A DNA stretch of 64,000 bases from Microbulbifer flavimaris (GCF_001641755.2 NZ_LRFG02000001.1:558001-622000), one strand, 5' to 3'. Shown: positions 9,317 through 17,372, numbered from the stretch's first letter. A program made the numbers and translations. The notes: a model not told the origin generated them from the sequence alone.

Positions 9317-10027
9317 TCAGGCGGGCCGGAAAGAGAGGAACGGGTTGACCAGCCAGCCGAGCAGGCCGGTAACCTTGACCGGTGCCTCTACCACCGACAG
9401 GCACAGGCATTCCTGGTCCTGGGTGGCGATGGGGCGATGAACGTCCCCGGGTTCGCGCACCAGGAAGTCACCGCGGCGGTAAACGCCGTCGGCATCGGAA
9501 AAACTGCCAACCAGAACCACAGTCACTTCCCGGCCACGGTGATCGTGCTCGGCTACCTGGCCGCCCCGACAAATGCGCTGGAAGGCTACCTCGTAGCGGT
9601 CCTGTCCGGTGGTCAGGCGGGAAGTGCGCAGGGCATTGGATACCCGCTTCCACTTCAGGGGCTCTCTGCGGCTGATGAGTTTGCGTATGACCTTCGGCAG
9701 GTCAGACAGGATAGGGTCCGTGTGACGCACGGGGCGCTGCGGACGCGCAGTGGGCTCGCCCATTTCCCCGGCCAGGCGCTCTTCTTCCCTGGTCTGTTGC
9801 TCTGCCGCATCAATGCGACCCATCAGCTTGGAAAATGCGTCTGTGTCGATGGTCTGCGGAGCAGACTCGCTCAGCAGCGCGCCGCCGATATCATTGAGGC
9901 TCTCACGTTGCTGGCGGCACTGGGGGCAGAGCTGCAAATGAGCTGACACGGCCAGGCTCATGGCCCAAGGCAGGGAGCCTGAACTGTATTCCAGCAGCAT
10001 GTTATTGTCAGGATGATGACGAATCAT
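9317..10027 (-). CDS. chrR: ChrR-family zinc anti-sigma factor with C-terminal cupin
   Basis: A 236-residue anti-sigma factor. The N-terminal zinc anti-sigma domain carries H30, C34 and C37 (HLQLCPQC) plus a His near the N terminus (H4 or H5), matching the His/His/Cys/Cys zinc set of Rhodobacter sphaeroides ChrR. A linker of about 50 residues leads to a cupin domain with H160, H162, E166 and H196, again the ChrR metal-site pattern. In R. sphaeroides, ChrR holds the sigma factor inactive until singlet oxygen triggers its release. Its start is 7 bases after the sigma gene stop, and the AGGTGG ribosome binding site overlaps that stop, so the pair is translationally linked. The ligand set makes the assignment firm; the inducing signal is inferred. 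Confidence 0.92.
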   Translation of the reverse strand: MIRHHPDNNMLLEYSSGSLPWAMSLAVSAHLQLCPQCRQQRESLNDIGGALLSESAPQTIDTDAFSKLMGRIDAAEQQTREEERLAGEMGEPTARPQRPVRHTDPILSDLPKVIRKLISRREPLKWKRVSNALRTSRLTTGQDRYEVAFQRICRGGQVAEHDHRGREVTVVLVGSFSDADGVYRRGDFLVREPGDVHRPIATQDQECLCLSVVEAPVKVTGLLGWLVNPFLSFRPA

Positions 10028-10034
10028 ATTCCAC

Positions 10035-10655
10035 CTACTTGCTCATTCTTGCCTGCAACTTCTTGAGTGCCAGTCGCACCCGTGACTTTACGGTGCCGAG
10101 GGGTAAGCCCAGTTCGGCGGATATCTCACTGTGTGACTTTCCTTCCATATATGCCTTTTCAAGCACGTGACTCTGTTCCGGCGGCAGGCTCGCCAGACCT
10201 TCTGCGACAGCTTCTTCCCCTCGCTTTCGCTGTAGGAATAGCAGCGGCTGCGTGTCCGCAGTGTCATCCCAGATATCGTCTACATCGACGTCACTGCTAT
10301 CGGAATCCTGTCGGCGATTGTTACGCCGGAGCATATCGATACGACAGTTACGCATGATCGTGTACACCCAGGTGTTGGCGGAGGCCCTGGAAGGATCGAA
10401 GCTCGGGGCTTTGCGCCAGACCCGGATCATCACCTCCTGAACCAGTTCGTCGGCTGCCTCGGGGCTGAACGCCTGGGTGTTGCGGCTGTAATGAAAGCCT
10501 TTGATCAGGGGCGCAAAGTGGCGAAAGAGGCTTTCAAACGCCTTTCGGTCCTGCTCCCTGCCGACCCGAACGAGTAATTGGCTCCAGTCGTCGTTGCGAT
10601 TCTGGGGGACTTCCACGGAGTTCTCCGCCCTTGTTATCGATGTCACTTGCGCCAT
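10035..10655 (-). CDS. rpoE: ECF RNA polymerase sigma factor, RpoE/ECF11 type
   Basis: A 206-residue ECF sigma factor. Region 2 (ELVQEVMIRVWRKAPSFD ... TWVYTIMRNCRIDMLRR) binds the -10 element, and region 4 (LPPEQSHVLEKAYMEGKSHS ... LGTVKSRVRLALKKL) binds the -35 element; an acidic linker (SSDVDVDDIWDD) joins them. Pairing with the ChrR-type anti-sigma downstream places it in the singlet-oxygen-responsive ECF11 group. I chose the ATG at 10655 because it gives the usual ECF length; an ATG at 10730 adds 25 residues, and neither has a good ribosome binding site. It is divergent from the lipid-modification operon, which it very probably transcribes. Confidence 0.9.
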   Translation of the reverse strand: MAQVTSITRAENSVEVPQNRNDDWSQLLVRVGREQDRKAFESLFRHFAPLIKGFHYSRNTQAFSPEAADELVQEVMIRVWRKAPSFDPSRASANTWVYTIMRNCRIDMLRRNNRRQDSDSSDVDVDDIWDDTADTQPLLFLQRKRGEEAVAEGLASLPPEQSHVLEKAYMEGKSHSEISAELGLPLGTVKSRVRLALKKLQARMSK

Positions 10656-10764
10656 GGTAACTGTCTTTTGATACTTGTTCGAACACTCTGTACGGCGGTG
10701 GGCGGCAAGTAGATCTCTCAGGTACGACATTTATATGGCTTTTTTGTGCTCAGAGGCCATATGC

Positions 10765-10815
10765 TGAATCCGATGCCGCCCCTGTGAATCCGGCCCCGCC
10801 GAGAGGGCGTACAAG
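10765..10815 (+). promoter_or_regulatory. Candidate ECF sigma promoter of the lipid operon
   Basis: Two copies of TGAATCC lie exactly 20 bases apart (10765-10771 and 10785-10791). The second is followed after 16 bases by CGTACAAG (10808-10815), ending 35 bases before the first gene start. TGAATCC resembles the TGATCC -35 element I remember for R. sphaeroides sigma-E. The opposite strand has a CGTACAGAG-like element in the rpoE leader but no clear -35. Position and spacing suit an ECF promoter; the match is by eye. Confidence 0.35.
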
Positions 10816-10850
10816 TCCCCAAATCAAGCACAATGGAAGTCAGGGAGAAC

Positions 10851-11288
10851 ATGAGCGGGCTTATCGCAGATTTACAGCACTATTACAGCGACTTTGCCGC
10901 CGTCGCCGGCGATCCGTCGCTACTCGACAACCTCTACGACAGTGATGTCATTTTCTGTGACCCCGTGCATCGAGTGGAGGGGTTGCCGGCATTGAAGCGC
11001 TACTTTGCCGGCATGAGTGGTGGCCTCACCAGCTGCCGGTTTGAGTTTGACCATTCGGTCATTTCTGACGGCTGCGCCTGCCTTCCCTGGTACATGCATT
11101 TTACCCATCGTCAGCTCAAGGGCGGTCAGGCGTTGAGCCTGCGTGGTTGCAGCCTGCTGCGCTTCGGGGATCGAGTTTACTATCACGAGGATTTCTACGA
11201 TTTGGGTGCCATGGTCTACGAGCAGGTGCCCCTGCTCGGGTCTGTGGTGCGCGGTGTCAAGAAGCGCCTCGGCGGCGCGGGGAGCTGA
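10851..11288 (+). CDS. NTF2-like (SnoaL-type) protein, first gene of ChrR/RpoE operon
   Basis: A 145-residue protein of the nuclear-transport-factor-2-like cone fold: an N-terminal helix (LIADLQHYYSDFAAVAGDPS), then LYDSDVIFCDPVHRVEG and FHWYMHF-like strands. Such small proteins bind or turn over hydrophobic ligands, and no specific reaction can be assigned. Genes of this type often start ECF11-linked operons with the same downstream genes. The ATG at 10851 follows AGGGAG by three bases; the in-frame ATG at 10833 is an alternative without a ribosome binding site. Only three bases separate its stop from the SDR start, so it is clearly cotranscribed with the genes up to 16604. Confidence 0.85.
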   Translation: MSGLIADLQHYYSDFAAVAGDPSLLDNLYDSDVIFCDPVHRVEGLPALKRYFAGMSGGLTSCRFEFDHSVISDGCACLPWYMHFTHRQLKGGQALSLRGCSLLRFGDRVYYHEDFYDLGAMVYEQVPLLGSVVRGVKKRLGGAGS

Positions 11289-11291
11289 GTA

Positions 11292-12068
11292 ATGGGAGCG
11301 ATTCGCGACAAGACTATCTGGATTACCGGGGCCAGCTCCGGCATCGGCCGGGCGCTCGCCCTGCGTCTAGCCAGAAACAACAACTTCGTCATTGTCAGCA
11401 GCCGCGGCAGGGACAGTTTGCTCGAGTTGCAGAAGGCCGCCCCCAAGCACATTCGTGTCCTCGATTGTGATGTGGGGGATGATGCCGCCATGGAGGAGGC
11501 GGCAGATCGTCTGGCCAGCCTGACAGACCACCTGGATATGGTGCTGGCATGTGCCGGAACCTGCGAATATGACGACGGCCTTACGCTGGATGTGGAAAGT
11601 TATCGCAGGGTCTTCGATGCTAATTTTTTCGGGGTGGTGAATACGCTGCGCAGCGCCTTGCCGCTGTTGGTACACAGCAAGAAGCCGGTGTTTGCCGCGG
11701 TGGGCAGTCTGTCCTCAGTGGTCGGCTTTCCCCGTGCGGAAGCCTACGGCGCATCAAAAGCGGCGCTGGGATATTTCCTCGACTCGGTTCGAGCCGACAC
11801 ATCCCGGGTCTGTCTGCACGTCGCGCACATCCGGCCGGGATTTATCGACACCCCCCTTACCGAGTCCAATGACTTTGACATGCCATTCCTGATGACCCCG
11901 GAAGCGGCAGCGGAATGCATTGAAGATGGCCTGTTGCGAGGCAAGCACATCATAGACTTTCCGCGCCGGCTCAGTTGGCCGTTGCGATTCCTCGGCTTTT
12001 TCCGCAGTCTCTGGTTCAGCATCTGTGCACCGAGAATGACAAGAATACGAACACTAAGGAAGACATAA
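11292..12068 (+). CDS. Short-chain dehydrogenase/reductase in the ChrR/RpoE operon
   Basis: A 258-residue classical SDR. The nucleotide-binding TGASSGIG lies at residues 13-20, the NAG-like motif is varied to CAGTCE, and the catalytic YGASK has Ser upstream in GSLSSVVG. The C terminus (about residues 220-258) is hydrophobic and basic (LRFLGFFRSLWF), suggesting membrane association, which suits a lipid substrate. The start has GGGAG nearby from the end of the preceding gene. Its stop overlaps the next start in a TAATG junction. Substrate unknown; by context it probably acts on a modified fatty acyl chain or related lipid. Confidence 0.87.
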   Translation: MGAIRDKTIWITGASSGIGRALALRLARNNNFVIVSSRGRDSLLELQKAAPKHIRVLDCDVGDDAAMEEAADRLASLTDHLDMVLACAGTCEYDDGLTLDVESYRRVFDANFFGVVNTLRSALPLLVHSKKPVFAAVGSLSSVVGFPRAEAYGASKAALGYFLDSVRADTSRVCLHVAHIRPGFIDTPLTESNDFDMPFLMTPEAAAECIEDGLLRGKHIIDFPRRLSWPLRFLGFFRSLWFSICAPRMTRIRTLRKT

Positions 12069-13318
12069 TGCGCATAGCGATTGTGGGCAGTGGTATTGCT
12101 GGACTGACGTCTGCCTACCTCCTGAATAAGAAATACGATATTACGCTTTTTGAATCGGCTGAAAGACTTGGGGGGCACACCGCTACCATCGATGTGCAGG
12201 AAGGGGGCAGAGAGCTTGCCATCGATACCGGGTTTATTGTCTACAACGACTGGACCTATCCCAATTTCATCAAGCTCATGGACCAGCTGGGTGTGGAGTC
12301 CCAGCCCACGGATATGGGCTTCAGTGTCTGTTCTGACAGAGAGTCGTTTGAATATGCCGGCAACAACCTCAATAGCCTGTTTGGGCAGCGCTCGAATCTG
12401 TTGAGTCCCGGGCACTGGCGCATGCTGCGTGACATTCTGCGCTTTAACCGCGAAGCAGTGCGGGACTGGCAGGAAGTGCGTCTCGCAGAGGGGATGACCC
12501 TCGGTCAGTATCTTGAACAAAATAGCTACTCAGCGGAGTTCTGTGATCGCTACCTGGTACCCATGGGCTCCGCAATCTGGTCTGCGAGTCTTTCGCAGAT
12601 GCGGGATTTCTCCGTCGATTTCTTCGTGCGGTTCTTCTTCAATCATGGCTTGTTGAACATTTTCAATCGCCCGCAATGGCGGGTGATCAAGGGTGGATCC
12701 CGTGAGTATATCCAGCCGATGGTTGCCGGGTTCGAGGACCGGGTTCGACTTTCGACCCCCGTCAAATCCGTCATTCGCACAGCAGAAGGTGTTGAGCTGC
12801 ATACGGATTCGGGTGAGCGGCTCCAGTTCGACGCCGTGGTATTTGCGTGTCACTCTGACCAGGCCCTCGCCTGCCTGTCCGATGCCAGTGAGCAGGAGCG
12901 TTCGATACTCGGTGCCATTCCCTACGCCGGCAACTCGGTCGTCCTGCATACGGATACCAGACTACTGCCCAGTCGCCAGCGTTGTTGGGCCAGCTGGAAC
13001 TACCGTCTCCAGGAGAGCGGAGATCAGCTCCCGGTACTGACTTACAATATGAACATCCTGCAACGCCTTGAAAGTGAAAAAACTTATTGCGTGACCCTGA
13101 ACGCAGATGATGCAATTGATCCGGAAAAAGTCATTGGACGCTATGAATACGCCCATCCGCAGTTTTCGGTCCCCGGCATGCGTGCCCAACAGGAGTGGGA
13201 GAAGGTGAACGGCGTGAATAATACTTGGTACTGTGGTGCTTATTGGGCCAATGGTTTTCATGAGGATGGGGTGAAAAGTGCCCTCCGGGTTTGCGAGGCA
13301 CTGGGAGTCACGCTCTGA
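12068..13318 (+). CDS. FAD/NAD(P)-binding amine-oxidase-like oxidoreductase
   Basis: A 416-residue flavoprotein of the protoporphyrinogen-oxidase/amine-oxidase fold. The N-terminal IVGSGIAGLTSAYLL binds the ADP part of FAD, followed by FESAERLGGHT, the usual second contact. The C terminus NTWYCGAYWANGFHEDGV is the typical FAD-closing segment. This subfamily is a constant neighbour of DUF1365 and cyclopropane-fatty-acid synthase genes, and is thought to oxidise or desaturate an acyl chain. The start is the ATG within TAATG (12068), coupling it to the SDR gene; a longer in-frame extension upstream overlaps that gene and is rejected. The stop overlaps the next start in TGATG. Confidence 0.88.
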   Translation: MRIAIVGSGIAGLTSAYLLNKKYDITLFESAERLGGHTATIDVQEGGRELAIDTGFIVYNDWTYPNFIKLMDQLGVESQPTDMGFSVCSDRESFEYAGNNLNSLFGQRSNLLSPGHWRMLRDILRFNREAVRDWQEVRLAEGMTLGQYLEQNSYSAEFCDRYLVPMGSAIWSASLSQMRDFSVDFFVRFFFNHGLLNIFNRPQWRVIKGGSREYIQPMVAGFEDRVRLSTPVKSVIRTAEGVELHTDSGERLQFDAVVFACHSDQALACLSDASEQERSILGAIPYAGNSVVLHTDTRLLPSRQRCWASWNYRLQESGDQLPVLTYNMNILQRLESEKTYCVTLNADDAIDPEKVIGRYEYAHPQFSVPGMRAQQEWEKVNGVNNTWYCGAYWANGFHEDGVKSALRVCEALGVTL

Positions 13319-14091
13319 TGCAGAGTGCTATTTACAGTGGTTGGGTGCAGCACCGTCGCTTCGGGCCGCGTGAGCACCAGTTTCGCTATCGGGTGTTCAT
13401 GATGTACCTCGATCTGTCGGAACTGGATCGCGTGCTTGCGCAATCGGGACTCTGGTCTCGACGGCGATGGGCGCCAGCACGCTACTGCCGCGAGGATTTT
13501 TTTGGCGATCCGGGCACACCTCTGGACGAGGCGGTAAGGAACCGTATCGAGGAAGAAGCGGGCGAAAGGCCTGAGGGGCCTATCCGTTTATTGGCAAACT
13601 GGCGCTATTTCGGCTACAACATGAATCCGATCAGCACCTATTATTGTTTCGATAATAAAGGCGAGAAGGTGCGCTGGATCCTGCTTGATGTGCATAACAC
13701 CCCCTGGAATGAGCGTCACAGCTATGTCCTCGACTGCCGGGAAATGGGGCCGGTCCAGAAAGCCGAATTCGCCAAGAATTTTCACGTTTCACCGTTCATG
13801 CCTCTGGAGCAGGGTTATCGCTGGCGCAGCGTCACCCCGGGGGAGCGGTTGACCGTGTACTTACAGAGCTTTGAAGAGAAAGGGCGTGTCTTTGACGCTA
13901 CGCTGAGCCTGCGGCGCCAGGAAATCACCGGCGCGGCGCTCAATGGAATCCTGATCCGCTATCCCCTGATGACCGTAAAAGTCATCGTCGCAATATACTG
14001 GCAGGCATTCAGGTTGTGGCTTAAGCGCGTCCCCATATTTTCACATCCGGGGAGTGTCGCCCGGGCCGATGCAGGAGAAAATCGCCGATGA
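13318..14091 (+). CDS. DUF1365 family protein
   Basis: A 257-residue member of DUF1365, an uncharacterised family nearly always next to an FAD amine oxidase and a CFA-synthase-like gene. It begins SAIYSGWVQHRRFGPREHQF, the family's conserved opening with H and R residues, then PISTYYCFD, WNERHSYV and FHVSPFMPLEQ, also hallmark segments. The C terminus has a hydrophobic stretch (about residues 215-240). The start in TGATG and a 4-base ATGA overlap with the methyltransferase gene make it the centre of a tightly coupled unit. A role in modifying unsaturated phospholipid acyl chains is inferred from context; I do not know of an established reaction. Confidence 0.88.
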   Translation: MQSAIYSGWVQHRRFGPREHQFRYRVFMMYLDLSELDRVLAQSGLWSRRRWAPARYCREDFFGDPGTPLDEAVRNRIEEEAGERPEGPIRLLANWRYFGYNMNPISTYYCFDNKGEKVRWILLDVHNTPWNERHSYVLDCREMGPVQKAEFAKNFHVSPFMPLEQGYRWRSVTPGERLTVYLQSFEEKGRVFDATLSLRRQEITGAALNGILIRYPLMTVKVIVAIYWQAFRLWLKRVPIFSHPGSVARADAGENRR

Positions 14092-15371
14092 AATCCATTG
14101 AAGCAAGCTCGACCAATCCCACGCCGGCAGATGGCTTATCGGGGCTCTCTGAAAAGGAGGGCTGGCTTGTTGCCCTGGCCCGGCGCCTGGTGCTGGCAAA
14201 GCTGCAAACCATCGGCCATGGTCATCTCGTGGTGGAAGAGGCTGGCGAGCGGCACCAGTTTGGTGAAGCCGAAGAGACGGCCGACGTTTGTGCAACAATT
14301 CGGGTTCACGATCCCATTACCTACACCCATGTACTGTTGAACGGCACCGTCGGTTCCGGCGAGGCCTATATGCAGGGAGCGTGGAGTTCCCCCTCACTGG
14401 TGGACGTGATCCGCCTGATGGTAGGGAACATGGCCCTGCTGGAAAACATGGACTCGCGCTGGAGTTTCCTGCACAAGGCGTTTTTGAAAGTCCTGCACAG
14501 CCTCAACGCAAACACCCGGCGAGGCTCGAAAAAGAATATCGCTGCGCACTATGACCTGGGCAATGACTTTTTCCGGCTGTTTCTCGACGAGACCATGATG
14601 TACTCCTCGGCAATATTCCCCCGGGAGGATGCCTCCCTATCCGAAGCATCGGTGCACAAACTGGAGCGCATCTGCCAGAAGTTGCAGTTGAGTCCGTCTG
14701 ATCACCTGCTGGAAATTGGTACTGGCTGGGGTGCCATGGCCATTCATGCGGCCAAGCGCTACGGCTGCCGCGTGACCACCACCACTATCTCCCGAGAGCA
14801 GTACGAGCACGCCAAGGCCTGGGTCGCAAGGGAGGGGCTGCAAGATCAGGTCACGCTTCTACTCAAGGATTATCGTGACCTGGAGGGGCAGTACGACAAG
14901 CTGGTGTCGATCGAGATGATTGAGGCCGTCGGCCACGATTATCATCGCAATTTCTTCGCTCAGTGTAATCACTTGCTGAAGGAAGATGGTCTGATGGTGA
15001 TGCAGGCGATCACAATTCAGGATCAGCGCTATCATCGCTACCGCAAGCAGGTGGATTTCATCCAGCGTTACATCTTCCCGGGTGGCTGCCTGCCTTCAAA
15101 CCAGGTGGTTGCAGACCATATTGCCGACAACACGGACATGCAGATTGTGGGCCTGGAAGACATCACGTTCCATTACGCCCGTACCCTCAGCGCCTGGCGT
15201 GAGGCGTTCTTTGACCGGATCGAGGAGGTCAAGCGGCAGGGTTTCGATAACCGCTTCATTCGTATGTGGGATTTTTATCTCTGTTACTGCGAGGGCGGCT
15301 TCCTTGAGCGTGTGATCAGCACGGCACAGTTTGTATTTGCCAAGCCGCGCTGCAAAGCGCTGCCAGCCTGA
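14088..15371 (+). CDS. cfa: Cyclopropane-fatty-acyl-phospholipid synthase family methyltransferase
   Basis: A 427-residue SAM-dependent enzyme acting on double bonds of membrane phospholipid acyl chains. Domains: an N-terminal lipid-binding part (residues about 1-145) and a Rossmann methyltransferase with LLEIGTGWGAMAIHAA at about 207-222 as SAM motif I. Further CFA hallmarks are AHYDLGNDFFRLFLDETMMYSSAIF, split here as HYDLGNDFF and MMYSSAIF, and EMIEAVGH and YIFPGGCLPS. Family members either form cyclopropanes or methylate the chain as the first step to furan or branched fatty acids. Placement in a ChrR/RpoE operon leaves the second option open. It overlaps the DUF1365 gene by four bases and is followed after about 20 bases by the DUF2878 gene. 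Confidence 0.92.
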   Translation: MKSIEASSTNPTPADGLSGLSEKEGWLVALARRLVLAKLQTIGHGHLVVEEAGERHQFGEAEETADVCATIRVHDPITYTHVLLNGTVGSGEAYMQGAWSSPSLVDVIRLMVGNMALLENMDSRWSFLHKAFLKVLHSLNANTRRGSKKNIAAHYDLGNDFFRLFLDETMMYSSAIFPREDASLSEASVHKLERICQKLQLSPSDHLLEIGTGWGAMAIHAAKRYGCRVTTTTISREQYEHAKAWVAREGLQDQVTLLLKDYRDLEGQYDKLVSIEMIEAVGHDYHRNFFAQCNHLLKEDGLMVMQAITIQDQRYHRYRKQVDFIQRYIFPGGCLPSNQVVADHIADNTDMQIVGLEDITFHYARTLSAWREAFFDRIEEVKRQGFDNRFIRMWDFYLCYCEGGFLERVISTAQFVFAKPRCKALPA

Positions 15372-15394
15372 AGATTCGGGGCCGGGTGGGGCCG

Positions 15395-15910
15395 ATGTGG
15401 CGCTTTGTCGTCAATGCTGTCCTGTTCGACATTGCCTGGCCCCTTTGCGTGCTGGTGGACAGCGTGGCGATCATTGCGACGTTTACACTGGCCAATCTGC
15501 TTATACACCTGTTCGTTGTTGCCGACAAACCGAGGGAATGGTTGTGGGTCGCGGCGATTTGGATCTCTGGTGTGACAATGGATACGGTGGTGTTTTCCAC
15601 CGGTCTGCTGGTCAATGACAGTGGCTCTCCCTTTCCTCCACCCTGGCTTCTGCTGCTTTGGGTGAATTTCGCAACAGCCCTGCGCTATAGCATGTTTTTT
15701 CTGCAGAAAAGTGCCTGGCTTGCCGCGCTGCTCGGCGGAATATTTGGGCCCTTCAGTTACTGGACCGGTTCCTGGCTCAATGGCACTGTCGAGTTCAGCC
15801 AACCGGTGATCCTACCGGTGATCGTCCTCGTAATACTTTGGGTAATGTTTCTGCCATTCACCACCTGGCTGGCGCGCCGGAGGTTCTTCGGTGAAGATGG
15901 ACATGCGTAA
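15395..15910 (+). CDS. DUF2878 family membrane protein
   Basis: A 171-residue integral membrane protein with about five hydrophobic segments. The opening MWRFVVNAVLFDIAWPLCVL and the WISGVTMDTVVFSTGLL region fit DUF2878, a family of unknown function found beside CFA synthase, DUF1365 and ChrR genes. I chose ATG 15395 because the family starts with this W-containing stretch; a GTG at 15386 adds three residues, and neither has a convincing ribosome binding site. The last 20 bases overlap the start of the next gene. It may be a membrane anchor or lipid-handling partner of the operon's enzymes. Confidence 0.82.
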   Translation: MWRFVVNAVLFDIAWPLCVLVDSVAIIATFTLANLLIHLFVVADKPREWLWVAAIWISGVTMDTVVFSTGLLVNDSGSPFPPPWLLLLWVNFATALRYSMFFLQKSAWLAALLGGIFGPFSYWTGSWLNGTVEFSQPVILPVIVLVILWVMFLPFTTWLARRRFFGEDGHA

Positions 15911-16604
15911 GTTTCTGGTGCTGCTCGCACTGGGCATTTCTGCTGCAAGTGCCGATAGCTTCGCGAGCTGTGGGTATGACGGCGAGGTGTTCGCAACAGG
16001 ACAGGCACGGGATCCGAAGAGCGGACGGCTCGTTTACTGCGAGTACCACTTGCCGGCCAAGGGCGCTCAGCGCAGGGTTCTCTATTACTCACCGGCTGGC
16101 CACCGTATCGCTGAAAAACAACTGAGCGAGGTGAACTCCACCATACCCGGCGTGGCGCAGCAGGACTATCGCCACGGCGAGCAGCGGATCGTGGACCCTG
16201 GCAGTGGGCGGGTGGAACTGCGTTATCGGGAGAACGCCAGCAGTGACTGGGATGTTGCACAGCTATCCACCGCCGAGGTGGAAGTAGCGGATGCGGGCTT
16301 CGACACTTTTGTGCGCAGGAACTGGAACGCTCTTTCCGCAGGGCAGACTGTCACTTTTGGCTTTGCTTCGCCGGTGCATGGTCGTGCCATTCCGTTGCGC
16401 GCCCGCCAGGTGGCGTGTGACGGCGGATCCGGAAAACTCTGCCTGCGGGTGGATCTCGACCAGGCCTTTTTGAGGATGTTTGTCAGCAACCTGTATCTGG
16501 AATATGACCGGGACAGTCGACGGCTGCTTCTCTTCGACGGTGTGACCAACCTTCTTGATCCGCAGGGTGGCAGTCAGCGGTTGAGAATTGATTACAGTTA
16601 TTGA
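15891..16604 (+). CDS. Exported protein of unknown function, last gene of the ChrR/RpoE operon
   Basis: I do not recognise this 237-residue protein. It starts with a signal peptide (RKFLVLLALGISAASADSFA, cleavage probably near ASADS), and the rest is hydrophilic with many beta-prone stretches (GRVELRYREN, LRLRVDLDQAF-like, LYLEYDRDSRRLLLFDGVTN). It has Cys residues at the mature N terminus (CGYDG, VYCEYH) and late (VACDGGSGKLC) that could form disulfides. The start is GTG at 15891: GGAGG at 15879-15883 sits seven bases upstream, inside the preceding gene, whereas the ATGs at 15897 and 15903 are too far. The overlap and ideal ribosome binding site imply translational coupling to the DUF2878 gene. 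A periplasmic role in the lipid or oxidative-stress pathway is inferred only from position. Confidence 0.8.
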   Translation: MKMDMRKFLVLLALGISAASADSFASCGYDGEVFATGQARDPKSGRLVYCEYHLPAKGAQRRVLYYSPAGHRIAEKQLSEVNSTIPGVAQQDYRHGEQRIVDPGSGRVELRYRENASSDWDVAQLSTAEVEVADAGFDTFVRRNWNALSAGQTVTFGFASPVHGRAIPLRARQVACDGGSGKLCLRVDLDQAFLRMFVSNLYLEYDRDSRRLLLFDGVTNLLDPQGGSQRLRIDYSY

Positions 16605-16632
16605 ACTTGCGTCCGGGGTACCGACCCTCTTG

Positions 16633-16659
16633 AGCTGACCTTTTGGTCAGCTTTTTTTT
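16633..16659 (+). terminator. Rho-independent terminator of the lipid operon
   Basis: Stem AGCTGACC / GGTCAGCT with a TTTT loop, directly followed by eight T, 29 bases after the last stop codon of the operon. Confidence 0.88.
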
Positions 16660-16815
16660 GTCCTCTTGCTGGCGCCAGATCCATCCGCCGTCTAAACCTA
16701 AGTGGAAAGAGGCGTCAAATTGTCGGCGCCTGCAGCTCCCAGTCAGGCAATGGAACATGCCGTTTGAGTTTGGTCAGGGCAGGGATAGGCCCTTGTCAGA
16801 TAACGAGGTCGCACT

Positions 16816-17208
16816 ATGAAATTTGCAATGCTTCCTGCCATGGGCCTCAGCGCCATATTGGCAGCAGGTTGTGTCACGCAAGAGCAGGTTCCGGGCGCTG
16901 GTGGCATCGTTATCGACACGCAGGGAGTTAACATCTCGCAATACCAGAGGGATCTGATGGACTGCCGCTCCAATGCCTACTATGCCCGCGCCGATGCTGG
17001 CCGCCGCGGCGTGACCCGGGCAGCTGGCGGCGCGCTGCTTGGTGGCGCGTTAGGGGCGATCGTTGGCGACACCAGTAGTGCTGCTGCCGCTGGTGCCGGC
17101 GCCGGTGCCCTGCTCGGTGGGGTTTCGGGTGTAGGCAGTTCCTACACCGAGGAAGGCCGTATCGTCAGAAACTGTCTGCGCGGTCGCGGATATCGAGTAT
17201 TAAATTGA
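16816..17208 (+). CDS. Glycine-zipper lipoprotein
   Basis: A 130-residue lipoprotein with a signal ending in LAAGC (Cys19). The mature part has a short charged region (ISQYQRDLMDCRSNAYYARA) and then a Gly/Ala-rich glycine zipper (AAGGALLGGALGAIVGDTSS and GAGAGALLGGVSG), typical of small outer-membrane-associated glycine-zipper proteins. Two Cys (in MDCRS and RNCLRG) could pair. The C terminus NCLRGRGYRVLN is a common ending of this group. It is a single-gene unit followed by a strong terminator. Function unknown; envelope-stress or integrity roles are usual guesses for such proteins. Confidence 0.83.
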   Translation: MKFAMLPAMGLSAILAAGCVTQEQVPGAGGIVIDTQGVNISQYQRDLMDCRSNAYYARADAGRRGVTRAAGGALLGGALGAIVGDTSSAAAAGAGAGALLGGVSGVGSSYTEEGRIVRNCLRGRGYRVLN

Positions 17209-17293
17209 TCTTTTTTTGACCTTTTCTGAAAAGGGGCGGTCAAAGAATGCAACTGACCTGTTGATATTCGGCAATCTCACAGGACTTCATTGC

Positions 17294-17320
17294 AGCCGGG
17301 CTTGTCCCGGCTATTTTTTT
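17294..17320 (+). terminator. Rho-independent terminator
   Basis: Stem AGCCGGG / CCCGGCT with a CTTGT loop, then A and seven T. It lies 86 bases after the glycine-zipper lipoprotein gene and probably ends it. Confidence 0.78.
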
Positions 17321-17335
17321 GCCGCCAGAATAGTA

Positions 17336-17372
17336 AAAGGCCCGACCACGCTCTGCGTGGTCGGGCCTTTTT
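17336..17372. terminator. Bidirectional terminator between lipoprotein gene and putA
   Basis: A long stem, AGGCCCGACCACG / CGTGGTCGGGCCT with a 5-base loop, is flanked by AAAA and TTTT. It faces the 3' end of putA on the minus strand and can also back up the terminator at 17294 on the plus strand. Confidence 0.85.

Noticed and set aside
11975-12067. Longer N terminus for the FAD oxidoreductase gene
   Set aside because: The extra 31 codons overlap the SDR gene and precede the conserved FAD-binding start; the TAATG junction gives a natural coupled start.
16633-16659. TGACC/GGTCA palindrome as a further copy of the operator seen at 31512 and 41079
   Set aside because: It is followed by eight T after the operon's last gene, so a terminator explains it better.
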